In this document: piece after piece, positions 9,689 to 17,484 of the stretch | How the letters are laid out: each line of letters begins with the position of its first letter | Position numbering within the stretch: position 1 is the first letter of the stretch | Origin: Marinobacter sp. S6332 | GTDB taxonomy: Bacteria; Pseudomonadota; Gammaproteobacteria; Pseudomonadales; Oleiphilaceae | Length of the DNA: 64,000 nt | Direction: 5' to 3' | NCBI RefSeq assembly: GCF_023016045.1 | Contig: NZ_JALKAP010000004.1 | Location: 355,328 to 419,327 of the forward strand | Made by a program: the position numbers and the translations under genes | Notes under the pieces: model-generated | Database searches by the model: none | The model's input: only the letters and a program-made list of their open reading frames with translations | What the model was told of the DNA's origin: nothing

Positions 9689-10771
9689 TTAAGGCTGTGA
9701 CACGGCACTCGTTGCGGCTTCCGTTTGTGCAGGCTCTTCTGGCTCTTGAACCTTCTCCAATGCCGTCTGAATCACTTCCAAGCCCGCACCGGGTTTATGA
9801 GCATTTTCACTAATGTGGCGGCGAAATTGGCGACCGCCGGGCATTCCGTGGAAAAGCCCAAGTAAGTGCCTAGAAATGTGGCCTAAGAAAACACCGCGCT
9901 CCAACTCACTTTGAATAAACGGATACATCGACCTGAGTGCTTCGTGGCGCGAAGCAACAGGGGGCTCGCTACCAAAGAATTCTGAATCTACGCCAGCCAG
10001 TAGCCAAGGGTTGTGATACGCCTCGCGGCCCAGCATTACACCATCTGTATGTTCCAGATGTTGGTGGCATTCTTCGAAGGTTTTGATGCCGCCGTTGATA
10101 ATGATTTCAAGGTGCGGGTACGCCTGTTTCAGTCGGTAAACCCAGTCGTATTTCAGAGGCGGAACATCACGATTTTCCTTCGGGCTTAGCCCCTCAAGAA
10201 TAGCGATGCGTGCGTGCACTATAAAGGTGCGACAGCCTGCAGCGGCGACCTTCTCAATAAATTCGCAAAGCTCGTCCCAGGACTCGCGGCCATTAATGCC
10301 AATACGGTGCTTGACTGTAACCGGTAGACGAGTAGCTTCAATCATCGCCTGAACGCCTTCGGCTACCTTATCCGGGTGCCCCATCAAGCAGGCGCCAATC
10401 ATGTTGTTCTGAACGCGATCACTAGGGCAGCCAACGTTCAGATTTACTTCGCTAAAACCAAACTCTTGGGCAAGCCGCGCACAGTGAGCCAGCTCGCGTG
10501 CATCACTGCCACCTAGCTGAAGCGCCAACGGGTATTCAGTAGGGTCATGGCGTAAAAACCGCTCAGTATCGCCGTGAATCAAGGCGCCTGTGGTGACCAT
10601 CTCGGTGTAAAGTAGGGTGTGTCGGCTAAGCAGGCGAGCAAGATACCTGTAATGCGGGGTGGTCCAATCCATCATCGGCGCGACGCAAAAGCGGCGGGAT
10701 GGCTCAAGCCCAGTGTTTTCAAGGGTTGAGGGGTGGTTTTGGCCGTTTTCTGAAGCTGTGTTTTTGATCAT
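9689..10771 (-). CDS. dusA: tRNA-dihydrouridine(20/20a) synthase DusA
   Basis: FMN enzyme that reduces uridine 20/20a in the D-loop of tRNA. The 360 residues show the DusA start of the barrel [17 protein letters not shown], the catalytic Cys in [10 protein letters not shown], and the FMN/phosphate-binding NGGIK. The first 27 residues before the barrel are poorly conserved in type, so a slightly later start cannot be excluded. The 5' end of dusA is a recognised insertion site for a family of genomic islands and prophages, which matters here because an integrase remnant and other mobile-type genes lie directly upstream. Confidence 0.95.
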   Translation of the reverse strand: MIKNTASENGQNHPSTLENTGLEPSRRFCVAPMMDWTTPHYRYLARLLSRHTLLYTEMVTTGALIHGDTERFLRHDPTEYPLALQLGGSDARELAHCARLAQEFGFSEVNLNVGCPSDRVQNNMIGACLMGHPDKVAEGVQAMIEATRLPVTVKHRIGINGRESWDELCEFIEKVAAAGCRTFIVHARIAILEGLSPKENRDVPPLKYDWVYRLKQAYPHLEIIINGGIKTFEECHQHLEHTDGVMLGREAYHNPWLLAGVDSEFFGSEPPVASRHEALRSMYPFIQSELERGVFLGHISRHLLGLFHGMPGGRQFRRHISENAHKPGAGLEVIQTALEKVQEPEEPAQTEAATSAVSQP

Positions 10772-10804
10772 TTGTTGCTCAATTCTGCCCGTTTTTAGGG
10801 TCTC

Positions 10805-10843
10805 GGTGCTACAAAAGTGCTACAGACTCGGGCTTGTAGCACC
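10805..10843. repeat. Direct plus inverted GTGCTACA repeats upstream of dusA
   Basis: GTGCTACA occurs at 10806-10813 and again at 10817-10824, and its inverted copy TGTAGCAC at 10835-10842. The outer pair extends to a perfect 10-bp inverted repeat (GGTGCTACAA / TTGTAGCACC). Such an arrangement is typical of protein-binding arm sites or an operator. Its place between dusA and an integrase fragment suggests a relic of a recombination site; this is an inference. Confidence 0.5.
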
Positions 10844-11062
10844 CAAATCTGGCCCCGTGTCTGGCCAGCCTCCAAAAGAAAGTTTGCGGCCTGAACGCTT
10901 CGTTCGAACGGGTCTTTCGAATCCCCAATTCTATCAGGAAAACGGTTTAGCCGGTGTACTGGGTTGGTACCCCCCCTATGAGTATTAGCCGATGGGCTCC
11001 TGATGTCGTCGAAAAAGTACGTTTCCCGTCACAAATGCCGGTTTTCGGCAGATATCCTTTAG

Positions 11063-11251
11063 TTAGGAACAGGCCGTTGCGCCAGAAAGCGCGCAGATGG
11101 CAGCAAAGCCTATCGTGCTGACGTGAGGGTCAAGCGTGATGGCAAAACTGTGTATCAGGAGAGTCGCACATTTGATCGAAAAGCCTTGGCCAAAGACTGG
11201 AATAGTCGTCGGGAGCTTGAACGTATAAAACGTCCTCTTCCTGCGGGTTAA
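11063..11251 (+). pseudogene. Tyrosine recombinase (phage/island integrase) N-terminal fragment
   Basis: Reading 11063-11251 on the plus strand gives about 62 residues ending in a stop. From about 11096 they read as the N-terminal SAM-independent arm-binding part of island integrases: DGSKAYRADVRVKRDGKTV followed by QESRTFDRKALAKDW. This matches the usual pattern of R-x-R-V-K-R-x-G-K, then S-x-T-F-x-x-K-x-x-A-x-x-W. No catalytic domain (Arg, His, Tyr) follows: the frame ends and another gene begins on the other strand. No start codon or ribosome site is evident. The rest of the 10772-11260 interval has nothing else recognisable. I infer a deleted integrase of an element once inserted next to dusA. 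Confidence 0.6.
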
Positions 11252-11260
11252 GAAACTCCA

Positions 11261-12571
11261 TTAAGCTGACTTGTTTTTAATTTCATTTTCGATCACCCAG
11301 AGCCGATCCTGGCCCCAGCAGGTGACATCGCCGTACCGGAAGCTCGGCACACCCCAGAGCCCGCAGTTATACATCGCTTGACGATTAACTTCTGCCCACT
11401 CACGCCAGCTTTGGTCGTCCAACAGGGCTTTGGCTTTGTGCCAATCCAGTCCTGAACGTTCTACGATCAGCTTGAGGCCAGTGTCGGTTTCTGAGCGGAT
11501 GCCTTCGGCATTGACTGCCCGAGCGTAGGTGCGCATGTACTCAATTTCTCTGCCCAGCGAGCGGGCGTATTCAAACAGAGCGTAGCATCGTTCCACCCCT
11601 GGCCCGAGAGGATCAGCGACAAAACCGTAGGGAAGCCCCAGCTTGCTGGCTTCTCTTTTGGTGTCGTGAAATATGTACCATTTCTTGGCATCAGGCACCG
11701 ATAGCCCGCGCATCACCATGGGTAACACCGGCCGAAGATGGAGAGGGATGTTCCAGACTTCTGCCAGCTGAATCGCCCGTTCAAGTCCGAGGTAGGAGTA
11801 GGGGCTACGGATGGAAAAGAATACCTCTAAGGCCGTACCAGGCTCAGAAGAGTGGTCGGGAAGTCTGACAGCGTTCTTCGTTAAGTCAGCCCATGTGTGG
11901 GTGTACGTTATGGCAGCGGCGTTGTCTCGTTTCAGGCCCTGATCTGTGAGACTGCGCTCAAGATGATCCAGACGATCAACGCCCCAGAACCACTCGCCAA
12001 GGTACCGAGTCATACTACCTTGATAGTGCCCGAGCCGCCGAAGCAGCTTTTCATTCTCGAGCAGGGATTGGTTGTGATGATCTGATGGCTCCAGAACTGA
12101 CCCACTGTGGGCCTCTGAACTCCAGAGATCCGTCAATATTCCGGCCGCAGTGCTGAGCCCTTCGCCAGCTTTTTCGGCATTGAGCAGCCGAGTTGTGGCG
12201 GATGTTAATTCGATGTTCGAGGGTGGCGTAGGCCGGTAAGGCGGTGTGAAGTTATACAGTTTGGCAAGATTGATTGCATCTTGCTGAGCCCACTTATGCC
12301 AGAGCGACGGCTCCGGGAAAATCTCGTCATCCTGCTGCCAAACGGTATGGAGTTGAAAACGAACCCGAAAACGTTCCTGCAGTTCGAGGAGAGCTTGCAG
12401 CAGGGGGAGTCCAAAAGGGTCACGAGGATTCACGAAAACCAGAATAAGATCGCTCTCGCCCCGCACCCTCGCACGAACGCTTTGAATAGATCGTTGCAAC
12501 ACGTAGCGGGGTGAACTGGACAGTGCGCGGGCGACCCAGGGGATAAGGTCCGCGTTGACAGGGCGGCGCAT
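11261..12571 (-). CDS. Tandem DsbA/HCCA-isomerase-like protein
   Basis: A 436-residue protein with two thioredoxin-like halves. The C-terminal half (about 225-430) closely resembles 2-hydroxychromene-2-carboxylate isomerase and kappa-class glutathione transferases: FFSIRSPYSYLGLERA opens the fold and LWGVPSFRYGD supplies the cis-Pro strand. The N-terminal half repeats the layout more loosely (VFVNPRDPFGLPLLQ). Neither half has a CxxC; the active-site position is SPYS or RDPF, so it should not be a disulfide oxidase. A glutathione-dependent isomerase or transferase activity is likely, with unknown substrate. AAGGA lies upstream of ATG 12571. It has no obvious operon partner. Confidence 0.75.
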   Translation of the reverse strand: MRRPVNADLIPWVARALSSSPRYVLQRSIQSVRARVRGESDLILVFVNPRDPFGLPLLQALLELQERFRVRFQLHTVWQQDDEIFPEPSLWHKWAQQDAINLAKLYNFTPPYRPTPPSNIELTSATTRLLNAEKAGEGLSTAAGILTDLWSSEAHSGSVLEPSDHHNQSLLENEKLLRRLGHYQGSMTRYLGEWFWGVDRLDHLERSLTDQGLKRDNAAAITYTHTWADLTKNAVRLPDHSSEPGTALEVFFSIRSPYSYLGLERAIQLAEVWNIPLHLRPVLPMVMRGLSVPDAKKWYIFHDTKREASKLGLPYGFVADPLGPGVERCYALFEYARSLGREIEYMRTYARAVNAEGIRSETDTGLKLIVERSGLDWHKAKALLDDQSWREWAEVNRQAMYNCGLWGVPSFRYGDVTCWGQDRLWVIENEIKNKSA

Positions 12572-12696
12572 AAGACAGTCCTTCTTTTTATTATTGATGG
12601 AGTTGATGCCAGCGACTGCGTGGGAGCCGGGATAGCGACTGATGGATCAGGTAGTTATGTTACTAGCCATTAGGGTGGATGGACAGTTTCACTTGA

Positions 12697-12732
12697 CCCA
12701 GAGCTCCCGGAGCGATGACCGTGAGCTCTGGG
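12697..12732. terminator. Inverted repeat downstream of the hypothetical gene pair
   Basis: A perfect 10-bp inverted repeat (CCCAGAGCTC / GAGCTCTGGG) with a 16-base loop starts 17 bases beyond the stop of the minus-strand gene ending at 12749. The site is right for a terminator of that transcript, but there is no T-run. The rest of 12572-12748 holds nothing recognisable. Confidence 0.4.
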
Positions 12733-12748
12733 AGTGATATCCGGGATA

Positions 12749-13117
12749 TTAGCTCTTAAGCGATTGTTTTATTTGTTTGCGGGCTTCACTGTAGGCAATG
12801 TCCCAGCTCTCATTAGACGTCGGTATTCCGTTCGATCCAAGGGGCTGTACACCAAGCTTTTTACGACGCTCGTTCACTTCTTTGGTGTATTCGGCATTCA
12901 TAGGGTTAATCCCGCTTCTTCGATCTGCAGCATCGGCAATGGAGTCCATCTGGTGGTCGTATTCTTCGGGAAACCACTCAATATGAATGGTTCGCGCTAT
13001 TCCTGAGACCTTCTTGTTCAGGGCATCTTGCTCGTCTACGAGTTTTATTTCCGCATCGGTTAAACCTTCACGGGCTTTTTGGTGCGCGCGGGCTTCTTCT
13101 TTTTTAAAGCGGTTCAT
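12749..13117 (-). CDS. Hypothetical charged protein
   Basis: A 122-residue soluble protein, strongly charged and predicted mostly helical, with no signal peptide, membrane segment or motif that I recognise. The N-terminus (MNRFKKEEARAHQKAREG) looks like an amphipathic helix. Its ATG overlaps the stop of the upstream gene (ATGA at 13114-13117), so the two products are made together. The location among mobile-type remnants suggests an accessory gene. Confidence 0.6.
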   Translation of the reverse strand: MNRFKKEEARAHQKAREGLTDAEIKLVDEQDALNKKVSGIARTIHIEWFPEEYDHQMDSIADAADRRSGINPMNAEYTKEVNERRKKLGVQPLGSNGIPTSNESWDIAYSEARKQIKQSLKS

Positions 13118-13512
13118 AGGCGTTCCTCGATAGGTGGCAGAATATGGATTTCAAAAGACATCGCGTTGTGTGGGCTTATGATCAGGGCGCGAATTTCAAC
13201 GGTGTTTTGCTCCTGAGTAATGTCCAGTATTTCACGGGTTACTGTGTTGTACCTGAGTTCGGACACCCAGCGCTGCAGGAAAAATGTTAATGCGCTGTTT
13301 GTATCGCAGCTTCGGGTAATCAGTTCGCAGCGCAGGTATGCGCTGGGGTTGTCCCATTGGCGAACGATGTTTGATTTCTCGATATCGAAAACGCTGTCTT
13401 GATCGAACAAAGCGAACTGCAGGTCGTAATCGAAACCGGCGATGGTGGAATCAAAGTCGTATTGTTCAGATGTGAACCCGTGCTGGGCAAGAATGGTTGA
13501 AAAGTCGTGCAT
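13114..13512 (-). CDS. Hypothetical protein, first gene of a coupled pair
   Basis: A 132-residue soluble protein, acidic, apparently beta-rich, with no recognised domain. AAAGGA sits 7 bases before ATG 13512, which supports the start. It overlaps the following gene by 4 bases, indicating translational coupling. The pair could be a complex or an antagonist system, but nothing in the sequences decides this. Confidence 0.6.
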   Translation of the reverse strand: MHDFSTILAQHGFTSEQYDFDSTIAGFDYDLQFALFDQDSVFDIEKSNIVRQWDNPSAYLRCELITRSCDTNSALTFFLQRWVSELRYNTVTREILDITQEQNTVEIRALIISPHNAMSFEIHILPPIEERL

Positions 13513-14273
13513 GGTGGTTCCTTTGGTGATTGGCTTGCCGTATTCATTGCCAAGTCATCGAGGAGTTGTTGGGACTGTAACTTAAGGGTGCGACAAATCA
13601 TGTCGTATGATTCGAGCGAGTAATGTAGACCGGTTCGTCATTGCCTGAGAGCCCGATGCACAGCAGTAGACGGACCTCTACCAGCTGATTCGTGTCGGTT
13701 TAGGGGAGGGTTTGGTGCCTGCCTGACGAGCACCTGAGGTATGTGCAAACCAAAGATCAGGGTTCCGGGTATGTTCAAACCAAAAGCCTTGAATCAATGA
13801 GTGTGCAAGTACTCGGTATCGCCTGGAACATGATGTTGGGGCCAGAGTCTTGAACGATATTGGTCAAACAATGCTTGTGCTTTTGAAATGTTGAAGGGCT
13901 GCTTTTTTTAGAAGGATTGGATTGGTTCTAAACAGAAGCGAACATTCGAGTCGGGGCTTTTTTCCAGAGCTTTCAAGCAAGTCAACGGCGGTCAACAGAT
14001 TAGATGATAGAGCCCTATTCTTGGGGTAAACTGCTGTTTTATACAGGTGTCGATATATCAGTCGGAGTCCGAGTATCGTAAGAATAATGGTGCTACCGGG
14101 AGTCCGCTGCCGCTACAGCAAGCGTCAGTGGGTGAGCTTAAAAAGCAGGCGCCTGCCTCAGGTATGATGCCTCTGACGAGGCTTGCGCCGAGCAAGGGCC
14201 GTGCGAGCTTTACATCTGTGGCCGAGGTTTACCTCATTCGTTTTTCCTGATCTTGATATCTCCAGGAGTTGTT
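13513..14273. other. Long non-coding interval upstream of the PilU-like gene
   Basis: About 760 bases without a convincing gene. A 67-codon GTG-started frame at 14047-14250 has no ribosome site or recognisable product, so it is not called. Visible structures are two spaced copies of GGTATGTnCAAACCAAA (listed separately), a 12-bp palindrome GCAGGCGCCTGC at 14145-14156, and a short GCCTC-TGAC-GAGGC hairpin just after it. These could belong to a long leader of the PilU-like gene. Confidence 0.4.
13738..13785 (+). repeat. Two direct repeats spaced 30 bases
   Basis: GGTATGTGCAAACCAAA starts at 13738 and GGTATGTTCAAACCAAA at 13768, one mismatch in 17. The 30-base spacing is close to three helical turns, as for a regulator binding the same DNA face. 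No regulator can be named. Confidence 0.45.
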
Positions 14274-15374
14274 GTGGAATTACCCGCTTACCTGAAAGTC
14301 ATGGCTGATAAAGGTGCATCTGACCTATATCTTTCAACCGGCGCGCTGGTGATGCTCAAGATAGAGGGAAAAACTGGCCCTATCACCCAGAAGCCCCTAC
14401 CTGCTGGCTCTGTGAAGGAGTTGGCTTACTCCGTTATGAACGACAAGCAGCGTTCGGAATTCGAGAAGAATCTGGAGTTGGACATGGCTGTCGGGGTAAG
14501 CCAAGTCGGGCGATTCCGGGTGAATGTTTTCTGGCAGAGGGGCGAGGTGGCGATGGTTATCCGCCATCTTAAAACAGAAATACCCTCGTTCGAAGCACTA
14601 GGATTGCCTCGAGTACTGGAACAACTGATCATGGAGCCTAGGGGCCTGATTCTGGTGGTCGGCGCGACCGGGTCTGGTAAGTCAACTACCTTGGCGTCGA
14701 TGATTGATTATCGGAATGACCATAAAGCAGGTCACATCCTTACCATCGAAGATCCGATCGAATACACCCATCACCATAAGCAGAGTGTGGTGAATCAGCG
14801 AGAGGTCGGCGTCGATACTCATTCCTATGAAGAGGCGCTTCGCAGGGCCATGCGAGAGGCGCCTGATGTCATCATGATTGGTGAAATACGTGACCGGCAA
14901 ACCATGAAGCATGCTTTGACCTATGCTGAAACGGGTCACCTCTGTATTGCAACGCTGCATGCCAGCAATGTGGACCAGACGATACGCCGGATTGTGAACT
15001 TCTTCCCCGAACATGCACATCGTGAGCTCTTCATGGATCTGAGTCTGAATCTGAAAGCCGTTGTATCCCAGCGCCTGTTGAAAGGAAAAGATGGCAAGCG
15101 TGTAGCGGCCGTTGAGGTGATGCTGGCCAGTCCCTACATAAAGGATCTGATTAATAAGGGGGAAGTTGATGGTATTGGAGACATTATGGAGAAGAGCCCC
15201 GAACAGGGTATGAAAACCTTTGATCAGGCCATCATGGAGCTTTTTAGCGAGGGTAGGATCAGTCAGGAAGTGGCCTTGGCCAACGCAGATTCACGTCATA
15301 ATCTTGGTGTGAAGATACGTCTGGAAACAGGAGTTTTCGGTTCTGGAGAGGATACTTTCAGTATTCAGGGTTGA
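14274..15374 (+). CDS. PilT/PilU-family type IV pilus retraction ATPase, orphan
   Basis: A 366-residue hexameric ATPase of the GspE/PilT family, which powers pilus retraction at the inner membrane. It has the PilT/PilU N-terminal domain (KGASDLYLSTG), Walker A GATGSGKST, the Asp box, Walker B region DVIMIGEIRD and the His box HLCIATLHAS. The acidic, longer C-terminus resembles PilU more than PilT. AGGAG 5 bases before GTG 14274 makes that the start, giving MELPAYLKVMADKG; a TTG further up is less likely. No other pilus gene is nearby, so it is an extra copy in an accessory region, possibly modifying a chromosomal pilus. Confidence 0.88.
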   Translation: MELPAYLKVMADKGASDLYLSTGALVMLKIEGKTGPITQKPLPAGSVKELAYSVMNDKQRSEFEKNLELDMAVGVSQVGRFRVNVFWQRGEVAMVIRHLKTEIPSFEALGLPRVLEQLIMEPRGLILVVGATGSGKSTTLASMIDYRNDHKAGHILTIEDPIEYTHHHKQSVVNQREVGVDTHSYEEALRRAMREAPDVIMIGEIRDRQTMKHALTYAETGHLCIATLHASNVDQTIRRIVNFFPEHAHRELFMDLSLNLKAVVSQRLLKGKDGKRVAAVEVMLASPYIKDLINKGEVDGIGDIMEKSPEQGMKTFDQAIMELFSEGRISQEVALANADSRHNLGVKIRLETGVFGSGEDTFSIQG

Positions 15375-15589
15375 TAGGAAACGCTAATCAATCTCAGGCT
15401 AGGAGGAATCCTGCCCCTTTACTGCTGACGTGCCTAAAAAAAGAGGCTGAATTTCTCCAAAGGTGAGTGTTGATCTATCCATCCGAATGTCCGCTTTGCG
15501 GCCTTTGCGGTCATTGTAAAAGTCTCTACTCAAAACCTCGATTATTTTCTGGGGGGATTACACATCACCAAACGATTGGCAGCTCCCCC
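15375..15589. other. Interval with possible coding remnant
   Basis: Some 215 bases between the PilU-like gene and the umuC stub. On the minus strand an open stretch of roughly 15403-15550 has protein-like composition and ends in a stop, but it has no start signal and I recognise no family. It may be the tail of a gene whose front was deleted with the rest of umuC. Confidence 0.25.
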
Positions 15590-15793
15590 TCAGGCCGTTG
15601 TGTTCGCCGGCGACAAATGCTCCCTTCGCATCGCATAAGCCGCTGTTCCGGCTTCTCTGGAGCGTGCAACCACACAACCGTCGTTATTCGATAAAACCAC
15701 GATGGGGGGATGCCGAAAATCCGGCCGGAACAGCTTCTCGCACGATGCGTAGAAATTGTTGCAATCCACCAGGGCGAAGACTGGCGACTTCAT
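15590..15793 (-). pseudogene. umuC: UmuC (Y-family DNA polymerase V) N-terminal stub
   Basis: The first 48 residues are an unmistakable UmuC start: FALVDCNNFYASCEKLF, then VVLSNNDGCVVARSREA, carrying the first catalytic Asp region of Y-family translesion polymerases. After that the reading frame runs 19 unrelated residues to a stop, and no other frame restores homology, so about 90 percent of the roughly 420-residue protein is gone. The ATG overlaps the stop of the upstream LPD1 gene as ATGA (15790-15793), so both belonged to one operon, which has a LexA-type box at its head. No umuD is visible. Confidence 0.85.
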
Positions 15794-16539
15794 CCGGCTT
15801 TGGCCTGCTCGCGATACAGGGCTGCGCCCAGCGCAACGAAATAGTTCTGGAAGGCTTCATTGATTCGCTGGCGATGAACACCCTCTGGATAAAGGCCTGC
15901 TTTGGCTTCATCGGAGTAGACAGTGCCACGCACCAGAAAGGGATTTGCGGGCGTACTGTCTTCAATGAATGCTTCAAAAGACCGGGCGCAGAGCTCTTCG
16001 GGTTTGGCGTAATACAGCACCTTCATCTGACTGTCTGCCACCTGTGACGCCTGGAACAATGGGCTGGGCGCGGTTCCGTCTTCAGTGAGCAAGATGGTTT
16101 GAAAACAGGTGCTGAGCAGGTCGTTTAACGGGTGCTCTTTTTGTTTGGCGCTTCCCAGCCAACCGCTGGAGGCAAACCCGAACTTCCCCAAATCGCGGAA
16201 CGCCTTGCTCCCCATATAATGATCAAAGGCATGGAACCACTCGTGAGCCAGACTACCGGCACCGGCGTTCTTTGCGAGTGCCAGTTGTCGGGTTGCGGGA
16301 ATATAGTGGGCAGACACCCCGGGCCTACCACCAATGCCGTACTGCATGCCGAGAGTTCCACGAAGAGATATGAGGTTTTCTGGCCCCTGCAAAGTCGTCA
16401 TCAGATCACACAGAGCCCTGTAAAACCGATCAGCCGCACGATCCCGCTCTGCTGGTGTCACCCAGCGGCCGACCTCGATGCCTCGGAAATCGAATCGGCG
16501 CCGTACCGTAATAAAAGAGATGGGGTGAGAGATCGTCAT
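15790..16539 (-). CDS. CLCA_X / LPD1-domain zincin-like protein
   Basis: A 249-residue protein of the family annotated as CLCA_X, whose core is the large polyvalent-protein-associated domain LPD1, found mostly in mobile elements. It contains a zincin-type motif HEWFH at 99-103 (SLAHEWFHAFDHYMG), so a metallopeptidase or a degenerate relative is likely; family substrates are unknown. The frame is open upstream, but ATG 16539 is preceded by GGAGGA, which fixes the start. It is transcribed from a region with a LexA-type box and overlaps the umuC stub by 4 bases, placing it where umuD would normally be. A role in the SOS response is therefore inferred from context. Confidence 0.75.
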   Translation of the reverse strand: MTISHPISFITVRRRFDFRGIEVGRWVTPAERDRAADRFYRALCDLMTTLQGPENLISLRGTLGMQYGIGGRPGVSAHYIPATRQLALAKNAGAGSLAHEWFHAFDHYMGSKAFRDLGKFGFASSGWLGSAKQKEHPLNDLLSTCFQTILLTEDGTAPSPLFQASQVADSQMKVLYYAKPEELCARSFEAFIEDSTPANPFLVRGTVYSDEAKAGLYPEGVHRQRINEAFQNYFVALGAALYREQAKAG

Positions 16540-16635
16540 GAATATCCTCCACGTTTGAGCGATCAAAACGGAATGGCATTGGTGAGAGAGCGGCTTATGG
16601 TCGCCAAGATGTGTGACGGGCATATTACACACAAA

Positions 16636-16655
16636 AACTGTTTTTTTATACAGTG
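16636..16655 (-). promoter_or_regulatory. LexA-type SOS box upstream of the LPD1-umuC operon
   Basis: AACTGTTTTTTTATACAGTG contains a perfect CTGT-N8-ACAG core with an AT-rich centre, the gammaproteobacterial LexA consensus. It is about 97 bases before the LPD1 start codon on the minus strand, and the downstream operon contains umuC, a classic SOS gene. Both facts support LexA control. The plus-strand gene starting at 16808 could also be affected. Confidence 0.8.
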
Positions 16656-16807
16656 TTTTGGCGCTGTGTGAGCCCATGCTATTCCTGTGGGGCGGCCACC
16701 GGCAGCGTTTGGAGCGTCAAGTGTAGTGTGCAGGTGCACTTGTGGCGCAGCTTGAAAGGTTTTATCTTTTGGTTCAGGACGATCAACACTAACAAAGGAT
16801 TTGTTAC

Positions 16808-17269
16808 ATGGCCTGCTACAACAACGGTGATTTCCAGAAGTATTTCAACGAAAATATGGACGCTTTAGGGCTCCCATCCCCTTCTACTTGGTTTGACGCT
16901 TCAATGACTACCTTCGGTGTTGCTAGTGCATCGGTAGAACTGACCGGAAAGTTTGGTGGTCAGACGGCATTGCGAACGCTCGCGGGCGCAACCTTCACTG
17001 GCGAGAAATTAATCATCGGTGCAGGCTTGTTACTCATAGGATATGCAGGCGCGGCAATTGGCAGTGCAGCGGTAGCTACCGGTCGAAGCTTAGGTTGCGG
17101 CACTCGTATGATTGATGTGATTGGTTATATTGAAAAAAACAATCTGCAATTTAAAGGGTATAAAGAGTTCTATATCCGTCACCCAGAAGTCTATGATGTT
17201 AATCACTCCAACCGCGAATCTTTTGTTGTCAAAGTTAGACACCAACATAAACTTTTCGAGTGCGCGTGA
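16808..17269 (+). CDS. Hypothetical glycine-rich membrane protein
   Basis: A 153-residue protein with no signal peptide. A soluble N-terminal part (1-65) is followed by one Gly/Ala-rich hydrophobic segment (about 67-90) with a GxxxAxxxGxxAxA pattern, like the membrane-inserting hairpins of pore-forming bacteriocins or secreted effectors. A soluble basic C-terminus follows. AAAGGA lies 9 bases before ATG 16808. The stop overlaps the next ATG (TGATG at 17267-17271), so a small membrane protein is made with it. I do not recognise the family for certain; toxin or effector with cognate immunity protein is one reading of the layout. Confidence 0.6.
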   Translation: MACYNNGDFQKYFNENMDALGLPSPSTWFDASMTTFGVASASVELTGKFGGQTALRTLAGATFTGEKLIIGAGLLLIGYAGAAIGSAAVATGRSLGCGTRMIDVIGYIEKNNLQFKGYKEFYIRHPEVYDVNHSNRESFVVKVRHQHKLFECA

Positions 17270-17469
17270 TGGCTAAGGCTAGGATCAAAGACGATCTTGC
17301 TCTGCTAATGGTGGGCCTACTCGTCTCGATCATTGCTTGGGGCGTGTTTCAAGTGGTGGGTATGTGGGTTATCTATATCTACTCCGTTCTGGTGGTTTTG
17401 GTCTGGGCCCAGCGCTACCAGCGTAAGCGCAAGGCCCGCAAGATTGGAGCTAAAGATAGGAACGACTGA
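17269..17469 (+). CDS. Small two-TM membrane protein, coupled to the upstream gene
   Basis: A 66-residue protein: a short charged N-terminus, two hydrophobic segments (about 10-28 and 31-47) and a very basic tail (QRYQRKRKARK). ATG 17269 overlaps the stop of the upstream gene; the open frame begins 9 bases earlier but the overlapping ATG is the natural start. Size, topology and coupling resemble immunity proteins of pore-forming bacteriocins, but no homology supports that directly. Confidence 0.55.
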   Translation: MAKARIKDDLALLMVGLLVSIIAWGVFQVVGMWVIYIYSVLVVLVWAQRYQRKRKARKIGAKDRND

Positions 17470-17484
17470 TCGGGCTCTATCAGT

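Noticed and set aside
14029..14046. SOS-box-like CTGTTTTATACAG near the PilU-like leader
   Set aside because: The spacing between CTG and CAG is 7 bases rather than the 10 required for LexA.
14047..14250. A 67-codon plus-strand frame before the PilU-like gene
   Set aside because: GTG start without a ribosome binding site, no recognisable product, and low-complexity composition; treated as part of the leader.
15598..16671. Plus-strand frames opposite the LPD1 and umuC genes
   Set aside because: They are antisense shadows; the minus-strand frames have clear motifs, ribosome site and coupling.
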